A stretch of DNA of 36,588 bases, taken from Flammeovirgaceae bacterium (GTDB lineage: Bacteria > Bacteroidota > Bacteroidia > Cytophagales > Cyclobacteriaceae). The stretch covers positions 1 through 36,588 of the forward strand of contig JAIYCV010000043.1 of NCBI GenBank assembly GCA_027487845.1, given 5' to 3'. The position numbers and the translations under genes were made by a program. The notes under the pieces were generated by a model. It worked only from the letters and a program-made list of their open reading frames with translations. It was not told where the DNA came from and did not search any database. Below, one piece after another: positions 25,257 to 33,761 of this stretch (positions within the stretch are counted from its first letter, which is position 1; the number at the start of each line of letters is the position of its first letter).

Positions 25257-26441
25257 TTATCGAACAATTTTTTTCATCCAGTTGCCCCACGAGAGGCCAA
25301 CAAAAGCAGAAACTATTGCCAAGCCAAGAGCAATTGATAAACCGATTACTAAATCCATTCCTGAGCTGATCATCCAATCCGCAAAAGCGTACCTGAATTC
25401 CCAGGTTGGCTCGCTGCCAAAATACCACCGCGAGGTAGCAAAAAACCAATGCCCCTTTGATGCCATGAGCACATTCGCAAAAGGCCATTGCACAAGTAAA
25501 AAGACAACCAAGAAAGCGAATCCGTAAAGCAGTGATTTTACCCACCGATTTTTATCGATGCGATGTGTAATCAAATCAATAGCAATAGCGGGAAACAGCA
25601 GTAACAACGGAAATTCAAAAGGTTGAAATGTAGTAATGGGATTTAGCACAGGGCCTAGCCTTGGCGTGGCGGGAAAGAGTGGAAGAATCCAACTCATTAA
25701 CAAAAGAAAAACTGAATAGACGATGGCAGCAGAGGCAGCACCCCATTTTGATTTTGAAGCCATCGAGAACGCTACCATAAAAATTGGAAATAGAACCGAG
25801 GCTACTTGGTACAAGCTAACATTGTGCATGTCGTGACGATCGAAGGAATCAGAGGCGATGGTGAAAATCATGGCAAGTACAAAACCTGCCGACAACGTGA
25901 ATTGCAACGTGTACGTTTTCTGAGCTGCTTCGCCAATTTGCTTTTGAGCGTTTTGGTAGGCCAACACGCTAATAATAGCACCAAACTGAATCATTATCAT
26001 ACCCAACAGCAAAACCGTGTGTGGTGGCGAAAGGATCGTAACATCCAACCCGTAAGTATTGTGCCACCAATCGTCAAAAGGCGCAGAGGTAAGCATGGCA
26101 ATAGCGCCCCAAATGCAAAAAAGGTTTCCCAAGCTGCCACGAAAAAAGCCCCAAAATTTTACTGTGTTGTTGATCTCTAGTAAGGAAGGCGAAAACGTCA
26201 TTTTCAATACGCGATAGCCCGAAAACAAGCCCGCCACCACTCCGCCAAAATAAATTGCTAAGTGCGGTGAAGAAAACAAGCCATCGCGCCCAATACTGGT
26301 GTGCCATGAAATATCCCAAATCAATCCAATCATGATGCTTAGTGAACAAAGCACGGTGGCATACAAGTAAACAGGAACAAGTGATTTAGCTGTTACCATC
26401 TCGCTTTTTAAAGAGTCGGCAGAAATAGATATCGTATTCAT
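25257..26441 (-). CDS. PmoC/AmoC-like membrane protein with CuC- and CuD-type motifs (uncharacterised)
   Basis: This 394-residue inner-membrane protein has about ten membrane helices. Two motifs stand out. D43-x2-W46-H47-x4-R52-D53-x2-F56-x3-H60 equals in spacing and identity the PmoC segment D156, W159, H160, R165, D166, F169, H173, whose D/H/H bind CuC. D123-x-W125-x-H127-x11-P139-x-H141 equals PmoC N227, W229, H231, P243, H245, the CuD site, with Asp for Asn. The two motifs come in the same order with a similar gap (63 versus 54 residues). A further D-x-H-x2-H (D201, H203, H206) follows. PmoC has six or seven helices; the extra C-terminal helices are unexplained, and no separate PmoA gene is present. 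The protein probably forms a complex with the PmoB-like product. The substrate is unknown. Confidence 0.6.
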   Translation of the reverse strand: MNTISISADSLKSEMVTAKSLVPVYLYATVLCSLSIMIGLIWDISWHTSIGRDGLFSSPHLAIYFGGVVAGLFSGYRVLKMTFSPSLLEINNTVKFWGFFRGSLGNLFCIWGAIAMLTSAPFDDWWHNTYGLDVTILSPPHTVLLLGMIMIQFGAIISVLAYQNAQKQIGEAAQKTYTLQFTLSAGFVLAMIFTIASDSFDRHDMHNVSLYQVASVLFPIFMVAFSMASKSKWGAASAAIVYSVFLLLMSWILPLFPATPRLGPVLNPITTFQPFEFPLLLLFPAIAIDLITHRIDKNRWVKSLLYGFAFLVVFLLVQWPFANVLMASKGHWFFATSRWYFGSEPTWEFRYAFADWMISSGMDLVIGLSIALGLAIVSAFVGLSWGNWMKKIVR

Positions 26442-26475
26442 AAAAGAGTAATATTGATCAAATATATTTTATTCT

Positions 26476-27870
26476 TTATTCAATGTGAATTTTATACTCC
26501 TCAAACCTGTTGAGTACTTCCTTTACATAAACGATAGGACCGTAGCATCGGCAATATCCCGCTGCCACTACTTTATCGCGATAGTATTTCGGATTTGACT
26601 TTTGGCTCAACATGTATTCTACGTTATTGTCCCATTTAACGGGACTCCTTCCGTATTTGTTAGCAAGATTTCGCGCATCCAAAATATGCGATAACCCAAC
26701 ATTGTAAGATGCCAGCACAAACTTTACTCGCTCGGTAGAATCGGTAACCGTCTTGGCCCACTCATTATCGAGGAATTTTAGGAATCGCACTCCCACTTTT
26801 ATGTTTTGACTAGGATCTTCAATATTAGAAACGCCAAAGTATTCGCCCGTTTCGGGCATCACTTGCATAAGTCCAACCGCTCCCGCCCATGATTTTATCG
26901 AAGGATTAAAATTCGATTCTTGGTACACAACAGACGCAAGCAATCGCCAATCCCAGCTTAAAGTTTTAGCCCCTTCTTTGAATTGATCATCGTAGGGAGA
27001 CAGCTTGTTTCCCGACAGTGAGGAATAATCACTCGAATTAGTGATCATCGAAAACCTCGGGCTATTGAAATACTTATTGTAGATAACCTGATAAATAGCA
27101 CTGGATTTAATTCCACTTAGCCAAGAATTAGTGGCCTTCACCAGCTCAGGGCTATTTTTACGAAGTGCCCATCCTATTTGTTGGGGTAAACTGATGGGCA
27201 TATTAATGTCAAGGTTGGGGTAATACCATGAGTTTACCACTGCAATTGTTCGGTCTGCCACAGTAAACTTTATCTTGCCATCCGCCACACCCTGTATCAA
27301 CGATTCCGTTTCGCCATCAATTGTATCTTCTTTAACGATGATTTCACCGCCAATTTCCTCCGATAAATTCTTTAATCTAGTTTTGAAAGACGATCCGTTT
27401 TTCACAAACACTTCTTGCCCTATCAGCTCAAAGGGTGTCTCTACAAGTTTTTTACTTTGCTTATTCTGCACTAATACTTGTGTGGTCACATAATGTGCAT
27501 CCGTAAAGGCGAAGTATTGAGTTCTTTCTTTTGTAATTGAGAGTGGAAAAGCAACAATATCGGTTTCTCCTGTGTTAAGAAGAGTAAAAGCTTCGTCAAT
27601 GCTTGAAATAACCTTAATTTTTAAGCTTACTTTTAAGTATTTGGCAAGCCGTTGGAGCAATTCGTATTCATAGCCCATGGGGTTGCCTTTGTAAATAAAA
27701 TAGCTCACCGAATTATTATCCAATACAACATTGAGTTCTCCCCGCTGCTGGATTGCCTTTAGATCAAGTTCGACCGTGGGCTCGGTGACAAAGTTTGGCT
27801 CGTCATGTGGCGCTTTGCAAGCGAAAGCTATTAATACCCACAAAAAAAACAAACTTACTTTCCGATTCAT
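26476..27870 (-). CDS. MltF-like lytic transglycosylase lipoprotein with solute-binding domain
   Basis: This 464-residue protein begins MNRKVSLFFLWVLIAFAC; the Cys (residue 18) is a likely lipidation site. A family-3 solute-binding-like domain (about 35-260; DIVAFPLSITKERTQYFAF) is followed by an SLT lysozyme-like domain with catalytic E318 in VYQESNFNPS and the motif GAVGLMQVMP, the architecture of MltF. Such enzymes cut the glycan chains of peptidoglycan, and the first domain regulates activity. The ATG is chosen over an upstream TTG. It ends 34 bases before the PmoC-like gene on the same strand, so the three genes may be one operon, though a functional link is not evident. Confidence 0.85.
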   Translation of the reverse strand: MNRKVSLFFLWVLIAFACKAPHDEPNFVTEPTVELDLKAIQQRGELNVVLDNNSVSYFIYKGNPMGYEYELLQRLAKYLKVSLKIKVISSIDEAFTLLNTGETDIVAFPLSITKERTQYFAFTDAHYVTTQVLVQNKQSKKLVETPFELIGQEVFVKNGSSFKTRLKNLSEEIGGEIIVKEDTIDGETESLIQGVADGKIKFTVADRTIAVVNSWYYPNLDINMPISLPQQIGWALRKNSPELVKATNSWLSGIKSSAIYQVIYNKYFNSPRFSMITNSSDYSSLSGNKLSPYDDQFKEGAKTLSWDWRLLASVVYQESNFNPSIKSWAGAVGLMQVMPETGEYFGVSNIEDPSQNIKVGVRFLKFLDNEWAKTVTDSTERVKFVLASYNVGLSHILDARNLANKYGRSPVKWDNNVEYMLSQKSNPKYYRDKVVAAGYCRCYGPIVYVKEVLNRFEEYKIHIE

Positions 27871-27966
27871 AGTTGAAATTAACAAAAATCATTAAATTAT
27901 AAAATAGGATTGCCCATTGCTTTGTGAATGAACCTGTACCTTGTAGCTGTAATTATCGATTGAAGA

Positions 27967-29205
27967 ATGAAGTTTTACACCACTGCCGTATTTGTATTGG
28001 CTTTTTCAATTGCCGTATCCCAAGTGCTACCCACGTGGAAAAAAGGCTTTCTTGACATCCATCATATTAATACAGGTTCTGGTAATTCTACTTTTATTAT
28101 TTTTCCTGACGGAACAACACTTCTCGTAGATGCGGGTGATACGCAACGTAATCAAAGTGCGAAGAATCCGCTTAAAATAGCGCCCCAGTTCCCAGCAGAT
28201 TCAGTTACTGCCGCTCAATGTATTGCGTTTTATATAAAAAAAATACTTCCAACCGTTCAACATCTTGATTATACAGTGATCACGCATTTTCATGGCGATC
28301 ATTTTGGAACAATCAGTCCAAATTCCAAAACTTCTACAAAGGGAAATTATAAACTTTCTGGCATTACCGAAGTAAATGAATACTTGCCTATCACTAACTT
28401 ATTCGATAGAAATTATCCAAGCTACAACTTCCCGCTAGATATTTTAAAGAACAATTACGACTCCACTTCTTTCAAGAATTATTTACAGTTTATTCTAAGT
28501 GAAACTACTCAGCGCAAGCTGAAGGTAGCATCAATTATTCCAGGCAGTTCAATTCAGCTTGTGCCAGTTATAGGTCAAAAGTTGCTTCCTGAATTTAAAA
28601 TCAGAAACTTGGCAGCGAACGGAAAAATATGGAGCGGAGAGGGCGAGTCAAGCATTTCGATCTTGCCCAATCAAATCGAAAAAAAAGACTTTAACGAAAA
28701 TCCACTCAGTATCGCATTAAAAATTACCTATGGCGATTTTGATTATTTTACCGGAGGAGATTTAACAGGTCTACATGGATTAGGATTACCATCTTGGTTT
28801 GATATGGAAACCCCTTTATCGAAAGTGGTCGGAAAAGTGGAAGCCCTTTCGCTGAATCATCATGGTGTGCGAGATGCCACTAATGAGGCATTCCTCAAAG
28901 CTACAGACCCACAAGTGATCGTTCAACAATCATGGAGTTCAAATCATCCTGGGGAAGAAGTTCTTCATCGAATTATTTCGCCTTACTTGGGAAGATCCAA
29001 ACGGGATATCTTCGCAACGTATGTGCACCCAGAAACCATTGTAACCTACGGAAGGTGGCTAACGGACAACTACAAAGCAATTGAAGGGCATATTGCAATA
29101 AGAGTAAGCCCCGGAGGAAAAGAGTTTTTTGTGCACGTAATTGACGATCGGACAATGGACTTAAAAATAAAGCAAACCTTTGGACCCTACCCCACTTCAA
29201 AATGA
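27967..29205 (+). CDS. Secreted ComEC-type MBL-fold hydrolase
   Basis: This 412-residue protein has a signal peptide (1-18, ending AVSQ) and an MBL-fold domain with H107-x-H109-x-D111-H112 (THFHGDH) preceded by FIIFPDGTTLLVDAGD, as in the C-terminal hydrolase domain of ComEC-related proteins. Later motifs are TGGDLTG and SLNHHGVRDATNE. A free-standing exported version with no channel part is common in Bacteroidota, with unknown substrate; nucleic acid or phosphodiester cleavage is the usual suggestion. It diverges from the MltF-like gene and converges on the GDPD gene, five bases apart. Confidence 0.75.
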   Translation: MKFYTTAVFVLAFSIAVSQVLPTWKKGFLDIHHINTGSGNSTFIIFPDGTTLLVDAGDTQRNQSAKNPLKIAPQFPADSVTAAQCIAFYIKKILPTVQHLDYTVITHFHGDHFGTISPNSKTSTKGNYKLSGITEVNEYLPITNLFDRNYPSYNFPLDILKNNYDSTSFKNYLQFILSETTQRKLKVASIIPGSSIQLVPVIGQKLLPEFKIRNLAANGKIWSGEGESSISILPNQIEKKDFNENPLSIALKITYGDFDYFTGGDLTGLHGLGLPSWFDMETPLSKVVGKVEALSLNHHGVRDATNEAFLKATDPQVIVQQSWSSNHPGEEVLHRIISPYLGRSKRDIFATYVHPETIVTYGRWLTDNYKAIEGHIAIRVSPGGKEFFVHVIDDRTMDLKIKQTFGPYPTSK

Positions 29206-29210
29206 ACAAT

Positions 29211-30047
29211 CTATTTGTTGAAAAATGTGGATACAGTACTCGGGAAATCGGTTATTAATATGCCCAACTTTTGACTCAAAACCCGATCGAGATAATACTG
29301 TTTCTGGAATGGCTTGCCTTCGTTTCTACTAAACTCACTCATATCGCCCATGATTAAAACTCCAGCAATGCTAAGTTCTTCGATGCGTTCCTTGGTGGTT
29401 TTAGAAGTTACATAGGCTACCCTGTTGCTCAATGGGATAGTTGCTGCCGCATCTCTTTCATCAGGGTTGTCATCCAAATACGAAATACTGGCTTTAGGTA
29501 GCAATTGAAATGCTTTGCCAGTATGCTTAGAATTGAACGTAAGTAACAAACACTTTCCTTCCATTCCTTTTTCTTTCACACGTGCTAAGGCTTGATCCCA
29601 AACATCGTCCTTGATATCAAGCATCAATACTATTTCCCGAGTAAACGCATACTCCAACAATTGCTCAAATGTGGGGATTCTCTCTTGAGTCAATTGCCCT
29701 TGTGCATTTTTCAAAAACAGAGAAAATAAGTAGTTGTCCGTTTTGTCATTAATTGCTCCAGACCCGTTCGTAGTTCTGTCAAGCGTGTTGTCGTGCATGA
29801 TGAACAACGTTCCTTGTTTGCTTTTGCGAAGATCAAATTCAATTACTATCGGCAAGCCACTTGCCTGCGAAAATGTGTAGTTAAAGGCAGCCATTGAATT
29901 TTCTGGGTAGTCGGAATAAAATCCACCCCGATGCCCACAAATGAGAAGTGGTCGACTTGGCGAGGTAAGTAGAGGCTGAGCCAACGATTCGGATCCCTTA
30001 AAAAGAGAAAATGAAATGGCTAGAATCAATATATATTGCTTGCACAT
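29211..30047 (-). CDS. Secreted glycerophosphodiester phosphodiesterase family protein
   Basis: A signal peptide (starting MCKQYILILAISFSLF, ending ESLAQ) leads into a GDPD TIM-barrel domain. Catalytic motifs are GHRGGFYSDYPENSMAAF (first His and Arg), EFDLRKSKQG (metal-binding Glu/Asp) and MHDNTLDRTTNGSG (second His). These enzymes split glycerophosphodiesters into glycerol-3-phosphate and an alcohol. The C-terminal half (MLDIKDD, GVLIMGDMSEF) is shorter than in GlpQ, so this may be a specialised form acting on other phosphodiesters. I chose the ATG at the start of the signal peptide; a TTG four codons upstream is less likely. Confidence 0.82.
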   Translation of the reverse strand: MCKQYILILAISFSLFKGSESLAQPLLTSPSRPLLICGHRGGFYSDYPENSMAAFNYTFSQASGLPIVIEFDLRKSKQGTLFIMHDNTLDRTTNGSGAINDKTDNYLFSLFLKNAQGQLTQERIPTFEQLLEYAFTREIVLMLDIKDDVWDQALARVKEKGMEGKCLLLTFNSKHTGKAFQLLPKASISYLDDNPDERDAAATIPLSNRVAYVTSKTTKERIEELSIAGVLIMGDMSEFSRNEGKPFQKQYYLDRVLSQKLGILITDFPSTVSTFFNK

Positions 30048-30071
30048 AATTGGAATCAACTAGTAATAAAC

Positions 30072-30105
30072 ACAAAAGGCGATCTTTTTATGGATCGCCT
30101 TTTGT
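30072..30105 (-). terminator. Strong intrinsic terminator after the TonB-dependent receptor gene
   Basis: A perfect 13-bp stem (ACAAAAGGCGATC with GATCGCCTTTTGT) encloses an 8-base loop between the receptor stop and the GDPD start. The stem ends in CCTTTTG on either strand, so it may work in both directions, but the receptor transcript is the one that meets it. Confidence 0.75.
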
Positions 30106-30122
30106 AAACATACTTAAAATTT

Positions 30123-33100
30123 TTAGTTGAAGATATATCGTAAGCCCAATTGAGCTTGCCATACGCTTCCAACTGCTATACTTTTTACATAAGAATCTCT
30201 TAGAAGTATAACCGAACTAGTGCCATCCGGATTTGTGATTGTTTGAGTAGCCAATCTATAAATTGGTTTACCTGTTGCATCAAAGCCCGAAGAGGTACTG
30301 CCTGTTCCACTAGTCGCAAGATTAAGAGGAGCAGGTTGCCCATTTACAGCTGCTGTGGGAGTCCAAGACACTCCCCATTTATCATTCAATAAATTGGCAA
30401 CGTTCAGTATATCAAGCCTTACTTGAATCGTGTGCTTCTTAGCATTAGGGCCATTCTTATAGTTGAACTCCTGTAGAACTGTAAAATCCCAACTATTTAA
30501 CCATGGCAATGCATCCCCGTTGCGCTCTGCGAAAGAACCTCTTTTAGAATTTAGATAGTCGTTCCCTTGAATGTACTTTTCAAAAGCAGCCACTTGATCT
30601 ACTGATGAATAAGTAACTGCTGAGGATCCAGAGCCAACTGTAAGCGGAGCAAAAGTTAATTCACTGGCACTTTTCGGAACATAGATCAAATCGTTCCCTT
30701 GACCATCTCCATTTAAGTCAGTATTACCTAACGAATAGGATAATTTTCTTCCGCTTGTCGCTGAAAGCCCAAGGGTAAACATGGTAGATCCACCAACACC
30801 TCCAGCAATATCATAGTTTAAACGATAGTTAGCATAACCAATAATCTTATGACGAAGGTCATTATCTGCGAATGCGTTGAAGAGATAATTTTGCCCAACT
30901 GTAGTTGGCATATTTGCTTGAACTGTGCTTCCCACAGATTGCACATCGCGTGCTAGGCCGTAGGTGTAGGCCGCAAAACCTCCAAAACCTTTTACTGTTG
31001 GTTTCTCCACTTTGAATGTCAACGTGTAAGAATCTCCGCGCTGGTAGTTTTTAAGTACAAAAACATTTGTAACGGCTGGGTTAATGAAACGAGCAACGTT
31101 CTGAGGACTTGTAGCAGTTCCAGAACCGGAAACACCAGACCCTGGGAAGCGATCGCGGTCATCTGAGCCGGCAAAAATACGATTTGGAGCTTTCAAGTTG
31201 GCATCGATGTAACGCAACGCTTGAATGTTTTTATTGTAGATAAGCTCTACGGTACCAACCAAGCCAAAGGGGAGCTTTTGGTCAACTGCAATATCTGTCT
31301 TCCAAACGGTCGGATATTTTAGATCCGGATCAGTAGCGTTGATAGCGTATGGCAATAATTTGCTCAAGTCTGTGCTTGCAGGAGGGCGAACAGCAGCAGG
31401 CAAAGTAGCTGGATCAGTTCGGAAAGGATAGGCCGTACCAGTTCCAGAAATAACGGCAGTATTTACCCCATTGTTACCTAATTGATTCGATACCAGTACT
31501 TGAGGAATTCGAGATACGAAGATTCCCGAACCACCACGAATTTGAGTCGTCTGATCCCCTTTTAAATCGTAGTTAAAACCAACGCGAGGAGAAAGTAGCA
31601 AATTGGCAGAAGGGAAAGCTCCGGTATTAACTTTATAATCGTTGTTATTTTCGTCTTTAAAAGTTAATGCACTTACAATAGGATTTGTGAAATCAACAGC
31701 GGTGGAATTATCGTAAGAGAAAACATCACCGCGAAGACCCACCGTTAGCTTAAACTTATCGGTAGCTTGATACTCATCTTGCGCATAGAAGCTGTACGTA
31801 CTTACGTTAAGAGTTTGCCAAGGTTCTGCTCCACCAGGTAACAATGAATACCGAAGATTGTAGCGAACAACACTTACCGGAGAGGTTGTAGCATTCGGGT
31901 TTAATAGAAAATCATCCACTGCTCTCTTATAATCCGCTATTGAGCTATATACATATAAGCCATTTGATACCGGGAAGAATAAGTTGTCCGACTTGTACTT
32001 TTCGTAAGCCAACCCACCGGTAATGATATGTTTGCCAGAATAATAGGTAAAATTATCAGTTAAATTTAGGGTTGAGTAACGAAGCTTGTTAGAAGGTGTG
32101 AATGGGTCAAAACCAAGACTTGTATAGGTCGATCCACCGCTCTGAATTTCAATTGTTGGGAACAAGCTTGTTCTATATCTTCTATCCTCACTTTGATAGT
32201 TGTAGGTTGCGATAAACTTATTTGAAAACTTACCTCCGAAATTTGAGTTTAATTCTGCCGCTAATGAGCGTGTGTTATCTTCAATTATATAACCCGTATT
32301 TTGGGGCGACAGTGCAGTCAAAGAGTTAGTGCGGTTACCAAAACCTGCAGTGTTACTGCTGTTACTTCCGCTTATTAAAATCTCAGCATCCGAATCATGC
32401 TGCGAATACCTAACTGCCAATTTGTGGTTATCGTTGATGTTATAGTCCAAACGCACCAATGCTTTCTTGCTATTGGTTTGATTGTTAAACCCGTACAGTT
32501 CTCCAGCATCCCAGCCCAATTTTGAAAGAGTATAGCTGGCTAAGTCCTTCATGTCTGCCAATGTCGTTCTCGAAAGGTTAGATGTAGATTCTGACCCAGT
32601 TGGAAAGAAAGACAATGCCGGAACAGAGCTTTTGAAAGCTTCGTAGTTACCAAAAATGAATAACTTATTTTTTATAATAGGGGCACCGATTCTGAAACCC
32701 CATGTGCTCTCGTCCACAGTAAAAGGAGCCAATTTAATTCCATCAGCGGATTTACCGACAAAATCATTGTTTCTAGATAGGCTGTATACAGATCCTGATA
32801 ATTCGTTTGTACCAGAACGCGTAACCGCATTCAAAGCCGCCCCTGCAAAACCTGATTGACGTACATCAAATGGGGCAACGTTTACCTGCAATTCATCAAA
32901 AGCATCTAACGAGATTGGGGTTGTACCTGTACGCCCGCCCGCTTGTGCCGAGTTACCTAAACCAAAACCATTGTTAAAAACAGCACCATCCACTGTAAAG
33001 TTGTTCAAACGTGCATCTTGTCCTGCAAATGACTGGCCGTTGCTATATGCATTATATTTTACAATATCATTAATTGTACGGCCAATAGTTGGAAGGCTAT

Positions 33101-33551
33101 TAATAGCATTTCTATCGAAAGAAGCAGCTGCACCCGTGCGATCAGCACTGAAAATATCGTTTCGGTTTCCAGAAACTACAACTTCTTGCAATTGAGTGCT
33201 CTCGTCAACTAAGCTTACATTTAGATTTGCAGAGGTACCCAAATTCAAGAAAACACCTTCAAACACCTGTTCTTTATAGCCTACAAAAGAAACTTTCACA
33301 GTATAAGGACCACCAACGCGCATACCCTGAATAACAAAACGACCATCGGCCTGGCTCAACGTTCCGTAATTTGACCCAGAAGGAACATGCGTGGCTACGA
33401 TATTTGCACCCGGGAGTTCTTCAATAGCACCTGAGTTGCCAGATTTTGCACCTACCACCTTTCCAGTTAAGGAAGCGGTAGTAATCTGAGCGATCGCGCC
33501 TGCATAGGCCGCTAGCATCAGTACCAAGGTAAACAGTAAATTTTTTCTCAT
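30123..33551 (-). CDS. Oar-like TonB-dependent outer-membrane receptor
   Basis: This 1142-residue protein has a signal peptide (1-22, ending AIAQ), a carboxypeptidase-regulatory-like domain (about 26-113; [35 protein letters not shown]), a plug domain (about 120-250; [31 protein letters not shown]) and a beta barrel ending in the aromatic C-terminus GLRYIFN. The order is that of Oar from Myxococcus and its many Bacteroidota relatives, which import large substrates or take part in protein export. No SusD partner is next to it, which argues against a SusCD glycan system. A TACTTTTG -7 box lies upstream and a strong terminator downstream, so it is probably monocistronic. Confidence 0.9.
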   Translation of the reverse strand: MRKNLLFTLVLMLAAYAGAIAQITTASLTGKVVGAKSGNSGAIEELPGANIVATHVPSGSNYGTLSQADGRFVIQGMRVGGPYTVKVSFVGYKEQVFEGVFLNLGTSANLNVSLVDESTQLQEVVVSGNRNDIFSADRTGAAASFDRNAINSLPTIGRTINDIVKYNAYSNGQSFAGQDARLNNFTVDGAVFNNGFGLGNSAQAGGRTGTTPISLDAFDELQVNVAPFDVRQSGFAGAALNAVTRSGTNELSGSVYSLSRNNDFVGKSADGIKLAPFTVDESTWGFRIGAPIIKNKLFIFGNYEAFKSSVPALSFFPTGSESTSNLSRTTLADMKDLASYTLSKLGWDAGELYGFNNQTNSKKALVRLDYNINDNHKLAVRYSQHDSDAEILISGSNSSNTAGFGNRTNSLTALSPQNTGYIIEDNTRSLAAELNSNFGGKFSNKFIATYNYQSEDRRYRTSLFPTIEIQSGGSTYTSLGFDPFTPSNKLRYSTLNLTDNFTYYSGKHIITGGLAYEKYKSDNLFFPVSNGLYVYSSIADYKRAVDDFLLNPNATTSPVSVVRYNLRYSLLPGGAEPWQTLNVSTYSFYAQDEYQATDKFKLTVGLRGDVFSYDNSTAVDFTNPIVSALTFKDENNNDYKVNTGAFPSANLLLSPRVGFNYDLKGDQTTQIRGGSGIFVSRIPQVLVSNQLGNNGVNTAVISGTGTAYPFRTDPATLPAAVRPPASTDLSKLLPYAINATDPDLKYPTVWKTDIAVDQKLPFGLVGTVELIYNKNIQALRYIDANLKAPNRIFAGSDDRDRFPGSGVSGSGTATSPQNVARFINPAVTNVFVLKNYQRGDSYTLTFKVEKPTVKGFGGFAAYTYGLARDVQSVGSTVQANMPTTVGQNYLFNAFADNDLRHKIIGYANYRLNYDIAGGVGGSTMFTLGLSATSGRKLSYSLGNTDLNGDGQGNDLIYVPKSASELTFAPLTVGSGSSAVTYSSVDQVAAFEKYIQGNDYLNSKRGSFAERNGDALPWLNSWDFTVLQEFNYKNGPNAKKHTIQVRLDILNVANLLNDKWGVSWTPTAAVNGQPAPLNLATSGTGSTSSGFDATGKPIYRLATQTITNPDGTSSVILLRDSYVKSIAVGSVWQAQLGLRYIFN

Positions 33552-33585
33552 AAGATTGTTTTAATAGTTTGATTTTAATCGATCG

Positions 33586-33593
33586 CAAAAGTA
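33586..33593 (-). promoter_or_regulatory. -7 box of the Oar-like receptor gene
   Basis: On the minus strand TACTTTTG matches the Bacteroidota -7 consensus TAnnTTTG fully, 35 bases before the ATG. A TTGG lies 14 bases further upstream, a little nearer than the usual -33 box. A 5' untranslated region of about 25-30 bases is expected. Confidence 0.55.
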
Positions 33594-33761
33594 CGCTTTG
33601 AATTTCCCCAACTGAGTGTTTAAGCTTTACCCTTTTTAGAACTTTAAATTGAAATTGGTAACAATAACTTAACAAACAGTCTGATGAAATTCTATGTTTT
33701 TCGTAGATTTCAGCAATTTTCGCGCAAAGTATATGTTTACAAATATTAAACCTAATATCAA

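Noticed and set aside
25162..25545. 127-codon ORF across the junction of the PmoC-like and PmoB-like genes
   Set aside because: It is a shadow in another frame of two well-supported genes; Cys-rich composition is an artefact of the frame.
33569..33582. Fnr-like TTGAT-N4-ATCGA before the Oar-like gene
   Set aside because: The second half-site has a mismatch in the TCA core and it lies downstream of the -7 box, unlike the other three dyads; probably chance.
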